A stretch of 64,000 nucleotides of DNA. Origin: Peptoniphilus_B koenoeneniae. Its GTDB lineage: Bacteria; Bacillota; Clostridia; Tissierellales; Peptoniphilaceae. The notes below the pieces were generated by a model. That model saw only the letters and a list, made by a program, of their open reading frames with translations, did no database searches and was not told the origin of the DNA. Shown here piece after piece: positions 1 to 7,889 of this stretch. Each line of letters opens with the position of its first letter. The first letter of the stretch is position 1. The position numbers and the translations under genes are program-made. The stretch covers positions 93,127 to 157,126 of the forward strand of contig NZ_JAUSTN010000007.1 of the NCBI RefSeq assembly GCF_030812875.1, in the 5' to 3' direction.

Positions 1-358
1 TCAGCCTACAGCAGATTTTATTTCTTGTGTAGCCTTTGGAAATACTGCTGAATTAATATCAAATTATTTTAGAAAAGGATCAAGGATAGCTCTTGAAGGA
101 AGAATTCAAACAGGAAGCTATGACAAACAAGATGGAACGAAAGTTTATACAACAGATGTAGTTATAAACAGAGTTCACTTTGTGGAAACCGCTTCAGAAA
201 GTCAAAATGGTGGCCAATATGTAAGACGTCCACAAGTAAATCAAGGAAGTAACTTTGATAACCCTCCGGTTAATTCTGCATATGAAGACAGCTCATTTAA
301 TTCGGATGATAATACAGACGGATTTTATCCTGTAGGAAATGAGGATATTCCGTTTTAA
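1..358 (+). CDS. ssb: Single-stranded DNA-binding protein SSB, 5'-truncated by the window edge
   Basis: The open frame enters at base 2 and stops at 356-358. The visible part ends an OB fold (SCVAFGNTAE, then RIALEGRIQTGSY), followed by a linker rich in Asn, Gly and Ser and the acidic tip EDIPF. That tip is the hallmark of bacterial SSB and the docking site for its partner proteins. SSB coats single-stranded DNA in replication, repair and recombination. The next gene is rpsR 12 bases downstream, matching the conserved rpsF-ssb-rpsR operon, so rpsF should lie just outside the window. The start and roughly the first third are missing. Confidence 0.95.
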   Translation, partial: QPTADFISCVAFGNTAELISNYFRKGSRIALEGRIQTGSYDKQDGTKVYTTDVVINRVHFVETASESQNGGQYVRRPQVNQGSNFDNPPVNSAYEDSSFNSDDNTDGFYPVGNEDIPF

Positions 359-370
359 AGGAGATAGAAC

Positions 371-595
371 ATGCAAAGAAGATTTAGAAGTAGAAAAAAA
401 GTATGTGCTTTCTGCCAAGATTCAAACAAGGTAATAGATTATAAAGATGCAGCCGGACTTAGAAAATATGTGTCCGACAGAGGAAAGATTCTTCCAAGAA
501 GAGTTACCGGATGTTGTGCAAAGCACCAAAGAGAAATAACAAGTGCTATAAAAAGAGCAAGACAAATTGCCCTTTTACCATACTCAGCAGACTAA
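371..595 (+). CDS. rpsR: 30S ribosomal protein S18
   Basis: A 74-residue basic protein matching bacterial S18 over its length, with the conserved core DYKDAAGLRKYVSDRGKILPRR and the C-terminal KHQREITSAIKRARQIALLPY. It carries CxxC near the N-terminus (CAFC) and a CCxxH in the middle, which fits the zinc-binding form of S18. S18 binds the small-subunit platform next to S6. An AAGGAGA ribosome site precedes the ATG. It closes the ssb operon and is followed directly by a strong terminator. Confidence 0.97.
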   Translation: MQRRFRSRKKVCAFCQDSNKVIDYKDAAGLRKYVSDRGKILPRRVTGCCAKHQREITSAIKRARQIALLPYSAD

Positions 596-599
596 TAAT

Positions 600-625
600 A
601 AGACCGAGAAAATCGGTCTTTTTTA
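600..625 (+). terminator. Rho-independent terminator of the ssb-rpsR operon
   Basis: Perfect 8-bp stem AAGACCGA / TCGGTCTT with a five-base loop, followed by a T run. It starts five bases after the rpsR stop. Confidence 0.9.
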
Positions 626-714
626 TTTATAAAGGCTTATTAATTTAAGTCTTTATTTTTTTTGTCCTAAAGTCTTTTTTTTATAAAAAATTTGTATTTA
701 AAATTAAAATAAGT

Positions 715-760
715 TTGAAATTGTAACAAACGTTATAATATGATAGTATGAATATTATAA
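715..760 (+). promoter_or_regulatory. Promoter with AT-rich dyad upstream of the ABC importer
   Basis: TTGAAA (715-720) and TATGAT (739-744) are 18 bp apart. A perfect 9-bp inverted repeat, TTATAATAT / ATATTATAA (733-741 and 752-760, 10-bp spacer), covers the -10 region and looks like an operator. Such AT-only palindromes also arise by chance in this base composition. An AGGAGG ribosome site at 769-774 serves the next gene. Confidence 0.45.
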
Positions 761-778
761 AAAACCTTAGGAGGAAAT

Positions 779-2398
779 ATGAAAAAATTATTTACAATTT
801 TAATTTTATCTCTTATTCTTACAGCTTGTGGAAATAAAGCTCAAGATAATAAAAAAGAAGAGGATAAAAATACAGCACAAGTAAAAGATGAATTGGTGCT
901 TGGCTTTGGATCAGAGCCGGAAAAAGGATTTGATCCTATTACAGGATGGGGTCACTATGGAACATCAATATTTCAATCAGCACTTTTAAAACGTGATCTT
1001 GATTTAAATATTGTAAATGACCTTGCTAAAGAATACAGCTTAAGTGAGGATAAGTTAACTTATAATGTAACTCTTAGAGATGATGTTAAGTGGTCTGATG
1101 GAGAAAAATTTACTGCAAAAGACGTTGAATTTACATACAACCTTGCAAAAGAAAAAAATGCTCCGGGAAGTAACCTTTCAAGACTTGCATCAGCAAAGGC
1201 AACAGGAGATTATACTATTGAATTAAAACTCGATAAGCCTGATATTTCTTTTGTGTCCAGCATGTGTTCTCTTCCCATAGTTCCAGAACATGCTTATGAT
1301 GAAAAAACTTACGGTTCCAATCCTATAGGAACAGGACCTTATAAAATGGTTGAATGGAAAGTAGGTCAACAACTTATAATTGAGCCTAATGAAAACTATT
1401 ATGGAGAAAAATCCCCCTTTAAAAAAATCACTTTCTTATTTTTTAAAGATACCGATGCTTCTTTAGCAACAGCAAAAGAAAAAGTATGTGATGTAATAAG
1501 AGTTCCCTATACAGCTCATGATATAAATGTTGAAGGTTACCATATTGAAAGTTTAGATACCGTTGATAACAGGGGAATTTCTATGCCTATGGAAAAAAAT
1601 ACTGGAAAAGTTACAGGAGATGAAACTTTAGCGCCAGGTTCACCTATAGGAAATAATGTTACAAGTGATATAGCTATTAGAAAAGCCTTAAATATTGCTA
1701 TTGATAGAAAAAAAATAATAGATGAAGTTTTAGATGGGCAAGGTTCAGTAGCATCTTCAATTGCAGACGGCATGCCTTGGTTCAATGAAGAAACAAGAAT
1801 TACAAATGACGGAGATATAGAAGGAGCTAAAAAGATTCTTGCAGAAGGCGGATGGAAGCTAAACGATAAGGGCATCCTTGAAAAAGATGGAGTTGAAGCA
1901 AAATTCAACTTATATCTTGCCTATAAAGATAGAGAAGATATAGCTCTTCAATTTGCAAAAACTGCAAAAGAACTTGGAATAGAAGTAAACGTTGAATATG
2001 GAGATTGGGATGCCATAACACCCCACATGTATTCAGATGCAATTTTTTTTGGTTGGGGAGGATATGATCCTCTTGAAATGTATTACAACTATTCAGGCAC
2101 TATGGTTGGTCGTGAATACTATAATGCAAACTATTATGACAACAAAACTGTAAATGAACACTTTGAGAAAGGCCTTAGTGCAACAAGTGCTGAAGGCTTA
2201 AATGAAGAATTTAAAAAAGCTCAATTTGATGGTCAAACAGGACTTTCAAGTCTTGGAGATTGCCCATGGATTTGGATTTTAAATGAAAATCACCTATATC
2301 TTGTAAGAGATGATTTAGATATAGGAAAGCAAAAAATACAACCTCACGGTGGCGGATGGCCAATTGTAGATACTATAAGTAATTGGAAGTGGAAATAA
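779..2398 (+). CDS. ABC transporter substrate-binding lipoprotein, nickel/oligopeptide family
   Basis: A 539-residue family-5 solute-binding protein (SBP_bac_5 fold). The signal peptide ends in lipobox LTAC with Cys17 as the lipidated residue, so it should sit on the outer face of the membrane. Family landmarks include the WSDGEKFTAKDVEFTYNLA block and, later, AIRKALNIAIDRKKI. It starts a tightly packed five-gene unit with two permeases and two ATPases, the NikABCDE/DppABCDF layout. The small ATPases and a Cys/His-containing binding protein lean towards a metal or metal-chelate substrate, but the ligand cannot be read from sequence. The start is fixed by AGGAGG five bases upstream of the ATG. 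Confidence 0.9.
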   Translation: MKKLFTILILSLILTACGNKAQDNKKEEDKNTAQVKDELVLGFGSEPEKGFDPITGWGHYGTSIFQSALLKRDLDLNIVNDLAKEYSLSEDKLTYNVTLRDDVKWSDGEKFTAKDVEFTYNLAKEKNAPGSNLSRLASAKATGDYTIELKLDKPDISFVSSMCSLPIVPEHAYDEKTYGSNPIGTGPYKMVEWKVGQQLIIEPNENYYGEKSPFKKITFLFFKDTDASLATAKEKVCDVIRVPYTAHDINVEGYHIESLDTVDNRGISMPMEKNTGKVTGDETLAPGSPIGNNVTSDIAIRKALNIAIDRKKIIDEVLDGQGSVASSIADGMPWFNEETRITNDGDIEGAKKILAEGGWKLNDKGILEKDGVEAKFNLYLAYKDREDIALQFAKTAKELGIEVNVEYGDWDAITPHMYSDAIFFGWGGYDPLEMYYNYSGTMVGREYYNANYYDNKTVNEHFEKGLSATSAEGLNEEFKKAQFDGQTGLSSLGDCPWIWILNENHLYLVRDDLDIGKQKIQPHGGGWPIVDTISNWKWK

Positions 2399-3378
2399 TG
2401 AAGATTGAGAGAAAGAAAGTTTTAAATTTAATAATTAAATTTATTTTACTTCTTCTCTTTGTATCCTTTATAGCTTTTGTTTTAATGGATATTTCACCAA
2501 TTGACCCTATAGCCGCTTTTGCAAGGTCTAAAAATGTGGGACTTACAAATGAGCAAAAGCAAATGCTAATTGAAGAATGGGGGCTTGATCGCCCCCTTTT
2601 ATCAAGATATTTTTCTTGGATAAAAAATATTTTAAGGGGCAATTTAGGCGTAAGTAACATTTATGGAATAGAAGTGTCAAAAATTATAAAAAGAGGATTT
2701 TCCTCTTCAATTCTTTTAATGAGTGCAGCTTGGATTTTTCAGGGAATCTTAGGATTTGTTCTGGGAATAATTTCAGGAGTAAAGAGAAATACTCTTATAG
2801 ATAAGATTATAAAAGCATATGCAATTATACTTTCAGCTACACCGACCTATTGGGTTGGAATAGTGTTAATAACAATTTTTTCATTAAAACTTGGAATATT
2901 TCCTGCATCAATGGCAGCACCTATAGGAATTGAATCTTATAAAGTTACAATTTTTGACAGACTCTACCACTTAATACTTCCTGCAATAACTCTTGCCCTT
3001 GTAGGAACGGCAAATATAATTTTGCATACAAGGGAAAAAGTAATTGAAATATTAAATAGCGACTACTGTCTATATGCAAAAAGTAAAGGACTTAGTGATT
3101 TTAAAATAATAAAAAACTTTGCCTTAAAAAATATAATGCTTCCGGCAATCACTTTGCAATTTTCATACTTTAGTGAACTTTTCAGCGGAACAATACTTGC
3201 GGAAAATGTCTTTAACTATCCAGGACTTGGAAACTTAACAGTTCAAGCAGGACTTAGAGGAGATCTACCCCTTTTATTGGGTCTTGTATTATTTTCTGCA
3301 ATCTTTGTGTTTCTTGGAAATAGAATGGCGGATTTATTTTATATAATAATAGACCCGCAAATGAGAGAGAAGGCATAA
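2398..3378 (+). CDS. ABC transporter permease, DppB/NikB type
   Basis: A 326-residue inner-membrane permease with an N-terminal membrane segment, a short external segment with the family-typical GLDRPLLSRYFSWI, and several further hydrophobic helices. The cytoplasmic coupling (EAA-type) loop lies around YAKSKGLSDFKIIKNFALKN. It forms the translocation pore together with the next permease. The ATG overlaps the preceding stop (TAATG), and GGAAGTGG just upstream acts as ribosome site. A TTG five codons earlier is possible but less likely. The overlap implies translational coupling. Confidence 0.88.
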   Translation: MKIERKKVLNLIIKFILLLLFVSFIAFVLMDISPIDPIAAFARSKNVGLTNEQKQMLIEEWGLDRPLLSRYFSWIKNILRGNLGVSNIYGIEVSKIIKRGFSSSILLMSAAWIFQGILGFVLGIISGVKRNTLIDKIIKAYAIILSATPTYWVGIVLITIFSLKLGIFPASMAAPIGIESYKVTIFDRLYHLILPAITLALVGTANIILHTREKVIEILNSDYCLYAKSKGLSDFKIIKNFALKNIMLPAITLQFSYFSELFSGTILAENVFNYPGLGNLTVQAGLRGDLPLLLGLVLFSAIFVFLGNRMADLFYIIIDPQMREKA

Positions 3379-3380
3379 TT

Positions 3381-4268
3381 ATGAAAATGGAAGTAAAGAC
3401 TTATAGAAAAGAGCTCCAGTCTGACAGAATTTATCCTGCAAAGGAAAAATTTTTCAACACAAGAAGAAAAACTATAATTTTAATAAGTATAAGCCTTTTA
3501 TTTATAGCTTATATTTTTATACATGGAAGCCTTATAAATGAGGATATGCTCCAAGTAGACTTTCAAAACAAATTAAAAGGCCCCTCAGTCCTTCATATTT
3601 TTGGAACTGATGCTAAGGGTCGAGATATGTATTTAAGAACCGTTAAAGGGCTTTGTATAAGCTTACAGGTGGGTATTATTGCATCAGGCTTAAGTATATT
3701 AATTGCAATTTTACTTTCCCTTTGTCTTGCAGGCTCTTCAAAAAGAATAGACGGATTTATAAACTGGCTTATAGATGTATTTTTATCAATACCTCACATG
3801 ATGTTTTTAATACTCATCTCAGTTGCCGTTGGAAGAGGTTTAAAGGGAGTAGTAATTGGAATAGCTCTTACTCACTGGACAGGCATAACAAGACTTATAA
3901 GAGCTGAAATAAAACAAATCAAAGAAGAAAATTTTTTAAAAATTTCAAAGGCTCTTGGAAAAAGCAATCTTTATATTGCCTTAAACCATGTCTTGCCCCA
4001 TTTATTACCTCAAATTTTAGTGGGAGCGGTACTTTTGTTTCCCCATGCAATACTCCATGAATCGGCAATAAGTTTTTTAGGCTTCGGTCTTGACATTACA
4101 AAACCTGCCATAGGAATAATCCTACAGGAATCCATGACCTACCTTGCAAGAGGCTACTACTATCTTGCATTTTTTCCAGGCCTTATGTTAGTTTTAATAG
4201 TTTTGGTCATAAATGGCCTTGGAGAAAATTTAAGAAAGATATTTGATCCATATTCTTATCATGAGTGA
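3381..4268 (+). CDS. ABC transporter permease, DppC/NikC type
   Basis: A 295-residue permease starting two bases after the previous stop. An N-terminal cytoplasmic stretch leads to a first membrane helix near residues 30-50, then the DppC landmark FGTDAKGRDMYLRTVKG. The core membrane domain has a coupling loop near ALGKSNLYIALNHVLPH and the late HESAISFLGFGL motif shared by the DppC/NikC branch. It pairs with the upstream DppB-type subunit as a heterodimer. A second in-frame ATG two codons downstream is an alternative start. Confidence 0.88.
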   Translation: MKMEVKTYRKELQSDRIYPAKEKFFNTRRKTIILISISLLFIAYIFIHGSLINEDMLQVDFQNKLKGPSVLHIFGTDAKGRDMYLRTVKGLCISLQVGIIASGLSILIAILLSLCLAGSSKRIDGFINWLIDVFLSIPHMMFLILISVAVGRGLKGVVIGIALTHWTGITRLIRAEIKQIKEENFLKISKALGKSNLYIALNHVLPHLLPQILVGAVLLFPHAILHESAISFLGFGLDITKPAIGIILQESMTYLARGYYYLAFFPGLMLVLIVLVINGLGENLRKIFDPYSYHE

Positions 4269-4272
4269 TTTT

Positions 4273-5076
4273 ATGAATTTATTAGAAATAGAAAACCTTT
4301 CAATTTCCTTTGAACAATATGTAAAGGGAATGAGAAAGAGAATTATAAATGTTGTACATGACTTAAATATTACAGTAAAAGAGGGGGAAATTCTTGCAAT
4401 TTTCGGAGCAAGCGGTTCGGGAAAGAGTCTTCTAGCCCATAGTATTTTGGGCCTTTTGCCATATAATGCAAAGGTAAGTGGCAATTACGTATTTAAAGGC
4501 AAAAGTTATAATTATTCCCAACTGTGCACATTAAGAGGTCGTGAAATTTCACTTGTACCCCAATCAATAACATCTTTGAATCCCTTGTTGAAAACAAAAA
4601 AACAAATAAACTTGGGACTTAATTCCTACGAAAAATCAAAGGCAGATAAAATTTTTAAAGATTTTGGTTTAAGTGAAAAAGTATACGACCTCTATCCCCA
4701 TGAATTATCAGGAGGCATGGCAAGAAGAGTTTTAGTTTCATCGGCAATTGTAAAAGACGTAAGCCTTATAGTGGCAGATGAACCAACTCCTGGCATGGAC
4801 GATGATTCTCTTGAAGAAATAACAAAAATGTTTAAAGCTCTTAGAGGCCAAGGAAAAAGTCTTTTATTAATAACCCATGACATTGATATGGCAACAGCTT
4901 TAGCAGATAGAATAGGAATTTTTTACGATGGAACAATAATAGAAGTAGAAGAAGCCTGTAAATTTAAGGGACAAGGTTTAGAATTAAAACATCCCTATTC
5001 TAAAGCCCTACTAAGAGCCCTGCCAAAAAATGGATTTTTAGGACCAGACGAGGACATAAAAAAATGCTTGAAGTAA
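4273..5076 (+). CDS. ABC transporter ATP-binding protein, NikD/DppD type
   Basis: A 267-residue ATPase. Walker A is GASGSGKS, the Q-loop region is LVPQ, the signature is LSGGMARR, Walker B is LIVADEPTPG and the switch His is in LLITHD. The C-terminal segment (KHPYSKALLRALP) is the usual oligopeptide/nickel importer tail. The ATG at 4273 has GAGTGA at a sensible distance. An in-frame ATG at 4261, overlapping the permease stop, would add four residues. The reading frame overlaps the next ATPase by 13 bases. Confidence 0.87.
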   Translation: MNLLEIENLSISFEQYVKGMRKRIINVVHDLNITVKEGEILAIFGASGSGKSLLAHSILGLLPYNAKVSGNYVFKGKSYNYSQLCTLRGREISLVPQSITSLNPLLKTKKQINLGLNSYEKSKADKIFKDFGLSEKVYDLYPHELSGGMARRVLVSSAIVKDVSLIVADEPTPGMDDDSLEEITKMFKALRGQGKSLLLITHDIDMATALADRIGIFYDGTIIEVEEACKFKGQGLELKHPYSKALLRALPKNGFLGPDEDIKKCLK

Positions 5077-5681
5077 AAAATTTGAGTTTTTCATACGAAA
5101 GACCTATTTTAGAAAATATAAATTTACAATTAAATTCCGGAGAAATTTTGGGTCTTATGGCTCCCAGTGGCTACGGTAAAAGTACCCTGGGAAAAATAAT
5201 ATCAGGCTATTTAAAACAAGATAAGGGTCAAGTTTTAATAGATGGTAAAAAAATAGAAGATTTTAAAAGCTTTAGACCTGTTCAAATGGTCCATCAAAAT
5301 CCTGAAAAATCAGTAAATATTAGATGGAAAGTTGACAAAATTTTAAATGAAGGTTGGAAAGTTTCAGAAGATGTAAAGGAAAAACTTGGAATAGAAAATT
5401 TTTGGCTTGAAAAATGGCCAACTGAATTGTCAGGAGGAGAGCTTCAAAGAATTTGTATTGCAAGAATCCTTTCACCACAAACAAAATATTTAATAGCAGA
5501 TGAAATTACAACAATGGTAGATGCCATAACTCAAGTTCAACTTTTAGAAGTTTTAAGGCACTTTGCAAAAAAACACGGAATGGGAATTTTATTTATAAGT
5601 CACAACAAAGATCTTATAAATATTTTTACAGAAAGACAAATTGATTTAAGACAAATAAACAAAATAAATATAAAAAATTAA
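5064..5681 (+). CDS. ABC transporter ATP-binding protein, NikE/DppF type (short)
   Basis: A 205-residue ATPase, second of the pair energising this importer. The signature LSGGELQR, Walker B YLIADE and switch ISHN are all present. Two oddities are visible. Walker A reads APSGYGKST, with Ala where the first Gly is usual. The protein also ends soon after the switch region, without the oligopeptide-transport tail found in its partner. Family members in metal importers are often this short, so I read it as intact rather than degenerate. It ends the operon at a terminator. Confidence 0.85.
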   Translation: MLEVKNLSFSYERPILENINLQLNSGEILGLMAPSGYGKSTLGKIISGYLKQDKGQVLIDGKKIEDFKSFRPVQMVHQNPEKSVNIRWKVDKILNEGWKVSEDVKEKLGIENFWLEKWPTELSGGELQRICIARILSPQTKYLIADEITTMVDAITQVQLLEVLRHFAKKHGMGILFISHNKDLINIFTERQIDLRQINKINIKN

Positions 5682-5703
5682 GCAGGTAAAACCTGCTTTT
5701 TTT
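5680..5703 (+). terminator. Terminator of the ABC importer operon
   Basis: Stem AGCAGGT / ACCTGCT with a three-base loop and a T run. It begins at the stop codon of the last ATPase gene. Confidence 0.9.
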
Positions 5704-5718
5704 CTTAGAAAATTTCAA

Positions 5719-5783
5719 TTGTAAAATTCTTTACACAATCTTTACAATTGAAGATAAAAATGTTTACAGGGTTTTAATATACT
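5719..5783 (+). promoter_or_regulatory. Phased PhoP-box array and promoter of the pstB operon
   Basis: TTTACA occurs at 5730-5735, 5741-5746 and 5763-5768, with starts 11 and 22 bp apart. A degenerate copy TTGTAA at 5719 keeps the 11-bp phase, and the slot at 5752 holds AGATAA. A TATACT -10 candidate lies at 5778-5783, just after the last box. This matches the Bacillus PhoP-box design of TT(A/T/C)ACA repeats with about one helical turn spacing upstream of activated promoters. The unit downstream encodes a PhoU and a PhoP/PhoR-type pair, so autoregulation is the natural reading. Confidence 0.7.
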
Positions 5784-5848
5784 CAAATTGGACAAAAATA
5801 TAAATAAAATTATGTAAATTTGTATTTATAAGATTTTGGAGGAAGAAT

Positions 5849-6601
5849 TTGAGTAAGATGCTTATAAAGGACTTGGATTTATACTACGGAGATTTTCAAG
5901 CCCTTAAAAATATCAACTTAAACATTGAAGAAAAAGAGATAACAGCCTTTATAGGGCCATCAGGCTGTGGGAAATCAACTCTTTTAAAATGTTTAAATAG
6001 GATGAACGACCTTGTAACAGGATGTAGAATAGATGGAGAAATAAGACTTGACGATCAAGATATTTACAATAAAAATTTTGACGTAAACCTTTTGAGAAAA
6101 AGAGTCGGAATGGTTTTTCAATCTCCAAACCCTTTTCCGATGTCAATTTACGACAACATTGCCTATGGCCCAAGGACTCACGGCATGAAAAACAAAAGAG
6201 ATTTAAACGAAATAGTAGAAAAATCTTTAAAGGGTGCAGCTATTTGGGAAGAAGTAAAGGACGATTTAAGAAAAAGTGCTCTTTCCCTTTCCGGAGGACA
6301 ACAACAGAGAATTTGCATTGCAAGAGCTCTTGCAGTTGAACCAGAAGTACTTTTAATGGATGAACCTACATCAGCCCTTGATCCTATATCAACAAGTAAA
6401 ATTGAAGAATTGGTAACAGAATTAAAAGAAAATTATACAATAGTTATGGTAACTCACAATATGCAACAAGCTGCGAGAGTTTCAGATCATACTGTATTTT
6501 TCTTAGTTGGAGAAATAATAGAACATGGGGACACCTATTCTCTTTTCCAAAATCCCAAGGAAAAGAAAACGGAAGACTATATATCAGGAAGGTTTGGTTG
6601 A
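5849..6601 (+). CDS. pstB: Phosphate ABC transporter ATP-binding protein PstB
   Basis: A 250-residue ATPase with PstB-specific blocks: LYYGDFQALKNI, Walker A GPSGCGKST, FQSPNPFPMSIYDNIAYGPR, signature LSGGQQQR, Walker B LLMDEPTSALDP and late VTHNMQQAARVSD. It would power high-affinity phosphate uptake through PstC/PstA, which are not in this window. A TTG start is chosen because GGAGG (5838-5842) is six bases upstream; the next ATG, three codons in, would be too far from it. It leads a phosphate-regulation operon with phoU three codons from its stop. Confidence 0.93.
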   Translation: MSKMLIKDLDLYYGDFQALKNINLNIEEKEITAFIGPSGCGKSTLLKCLNRMNDLVTGCRIDGEIRLDDQDIYNKNFDVNLLRKRVGMVFQSPNPFPMSIYDNIAYGPRTHGMKNKRDLNEIVEKSLKGAAIWEEVKDDLRKSALSLSGGQQQRICIARALAVEPEVLLMDEPTSALDPISTSKIEELVTELKENYTIVMVTHNMQQAARVSDHTVFFLVGEIIEHGDTYSLFQNPKEKKTEDYISGRFG

Positions 6602-6602
6602 T

Positions 6603-7238
6603 ATGAGAAAAAATTTAGACAAGGAAATGTTGGAATTAAATACAGACATGCTTGAAATGTCAAGACTTCTTGAAAAAGCTATAAATGGCATATTAATGGG
6701 TATACAAAATAAGGATGAAGAAATTTTTAAAGATTTTGACAAAATAGTATCGGAAATAGGAGACCTGGATTCAAAAATTCAAAGTAATTGTTTGAGAATT
6801 TTATTGGAGCAACAACCTGTGGCAACGGACTTCAGAAGAGTAAGCGCAGGACTAAAAATGATAACCGACATAAAAAGAATAGGGGATCAATGCAACAATA
6901 TTGCAAAAATAATACTTGAAACAGATAGTGACAATGATTCCAAAATGTTTTTTGAAATAGAAAAAATTTCAAGGGCAACATCAGATTTAGTAAAAGAAGC
7001 AATATATGCCTTCATTAGAAATTCTGCAGAAGATGCACAAAAAGTAATTGAAATGGACGATGCTGTGGACCAAGAATTTATAAGAATTAAAGAAGCCATG
7101 GTTGAGGAAATCAGAAAGGGCAAGTTTGATGCAGAACTTATTGTAAACATAATAATTATTGCCAGATATTTTGAAAGAATAGCTGATCACGGTACAAGAA
7201 TAGCAAGATGGGTAATATTTTCAATAAAAGGTGAGTAG
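6603..7238 (+). CDS. phoU: Phosphate signalling/transport accessory protein PhoU
   Basis: A 211-residue all-helical protein with two PhoU repeats. Each carries the metal-binding E/DxxxD-type motif: DSKIQSNCLRILLEQQPVATDFRR in the first half and the second-repeat ARYFERIADHGTRIA. PhoU links the Pst transporter to the histidine kinase and restrains phosphate uptake and Pho signalling. The start at 6603 is taken because AGGAAGG lies just upstream; an extended frame runs back into pstB. It sits between pstB and the two-component genes. Confidence 0.93.
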   Translation: MRKNLDKEMLELNTDMLEMSRLLEKAINGILMGIQNKDEEIFKDFDKIVSEIGDLDSKIQSNCLRILLEQQPVATDFRRVSAGLKMITDIKRIGDQCNNIAKIILETDSDNDSKMFFEIEKISRATSDLVKEAIYAFIRNSAEDAQKVIEMDDAVDQEFIRIKEAMVEEIRKGKFDAELIVNIIIIARYFERIADHGTRIARWVIFSIKGE

Positions 7239-7889
7239 ATGAAAATTATTGTAATTGAAGACGATGATGATATAAGAAAACTTATAGAATATGCTTTAAA
7301 AAATGCGGATTTTAAAGTTGAAGGATATGAAAAAGCAGGAGACTTTTTTTCTGCAGAAACAGATGGAGATTTGTTTTTGCTTGATATAATGCTTCCTGAT
7401 ATGGATGGAATACAAATTTTACAAAGATTAAAAAAATCTACAAAATATAGAGAAACGCCAGTGATAATGCTTACGGCAAAAAATTCTGAATTTGATATTG
7501 TAAATGCTCTTGACAAGGGAGCAGATGATTATATAACAAAGCCCTTTGGAGTTATGGAATTAATTTCCAGAGTAAAAGCCATGTTAAGACGTGCCTATAA
7601 ACAAGAAGAAAAAATTGTTTATAAAAATCTTTCCATTGACGAGAATAAAAGAGTTTTGAAAAAAGACGGACAAGAAATTTATTTAACCTTTAAAGAATTT
7701 GAAATAATGCTTACCATGATGAAAAACATAGGTCTTGTTATGACAAGAGAAAGTCTTCTTGAAAATATATGGGGATATGATTTTCAAGGAGAATCAAGAA
7801 CGGTGGATATGCACATAGCATCTTTAAGAAATAAAATAGGAGAGGGATATATTCAAACTGTAAGAGGGCTTGGATATAAAATGGAATAA
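7239..7889 (+). CDS. phoP: Response regulator, OmpR/PhoP family (probable phosphate regulator)
   Basis: A 216-residue regulator. The receiver domain has the acidic pocket EDDDD near residues 7-11, phospho-acceptor Asp49 (LLDIMLPD) and the conserved Lys in ITKPFG. The C-terminal winged-helix domain contains LTFKEFEIM, ESLLENIWGYD and TVDMHIASLRNKI. The ATG follows the phoU stop by no more than a base, with AAGGTGAG as ribosome site. Location in a pstB-phoU unit behind PhoP-like boxes makes phosphate control the likely role, although the receiver itself does not name the stimulus. Confidence 0.88.
   Translation: MKIIVIEDDDDIRKLIEYALKNADFKVEGYEKAGDFFSAETDGDLFLLDIMLPDMDGIQILQRLKKSTKYRETPVIMLTAKNSEFDIVNALDKGADDYITKPFGVMELISRVKAMLRRAYKQEEKIVYKNLSIDENKRVLKKDGQEIYLTFKEFEIMLTMMKNIGLVMTRESLLENIWGYDFQGESRTVDMHIASLRNKIGEGYIQTVRGLGYKME

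Noticed and set aside
5064..5681. Possible pseudogene of an ATPase
   Set aside because: Signature, Walker B and switch are intact, and the small size fits metal-importer ATPases.
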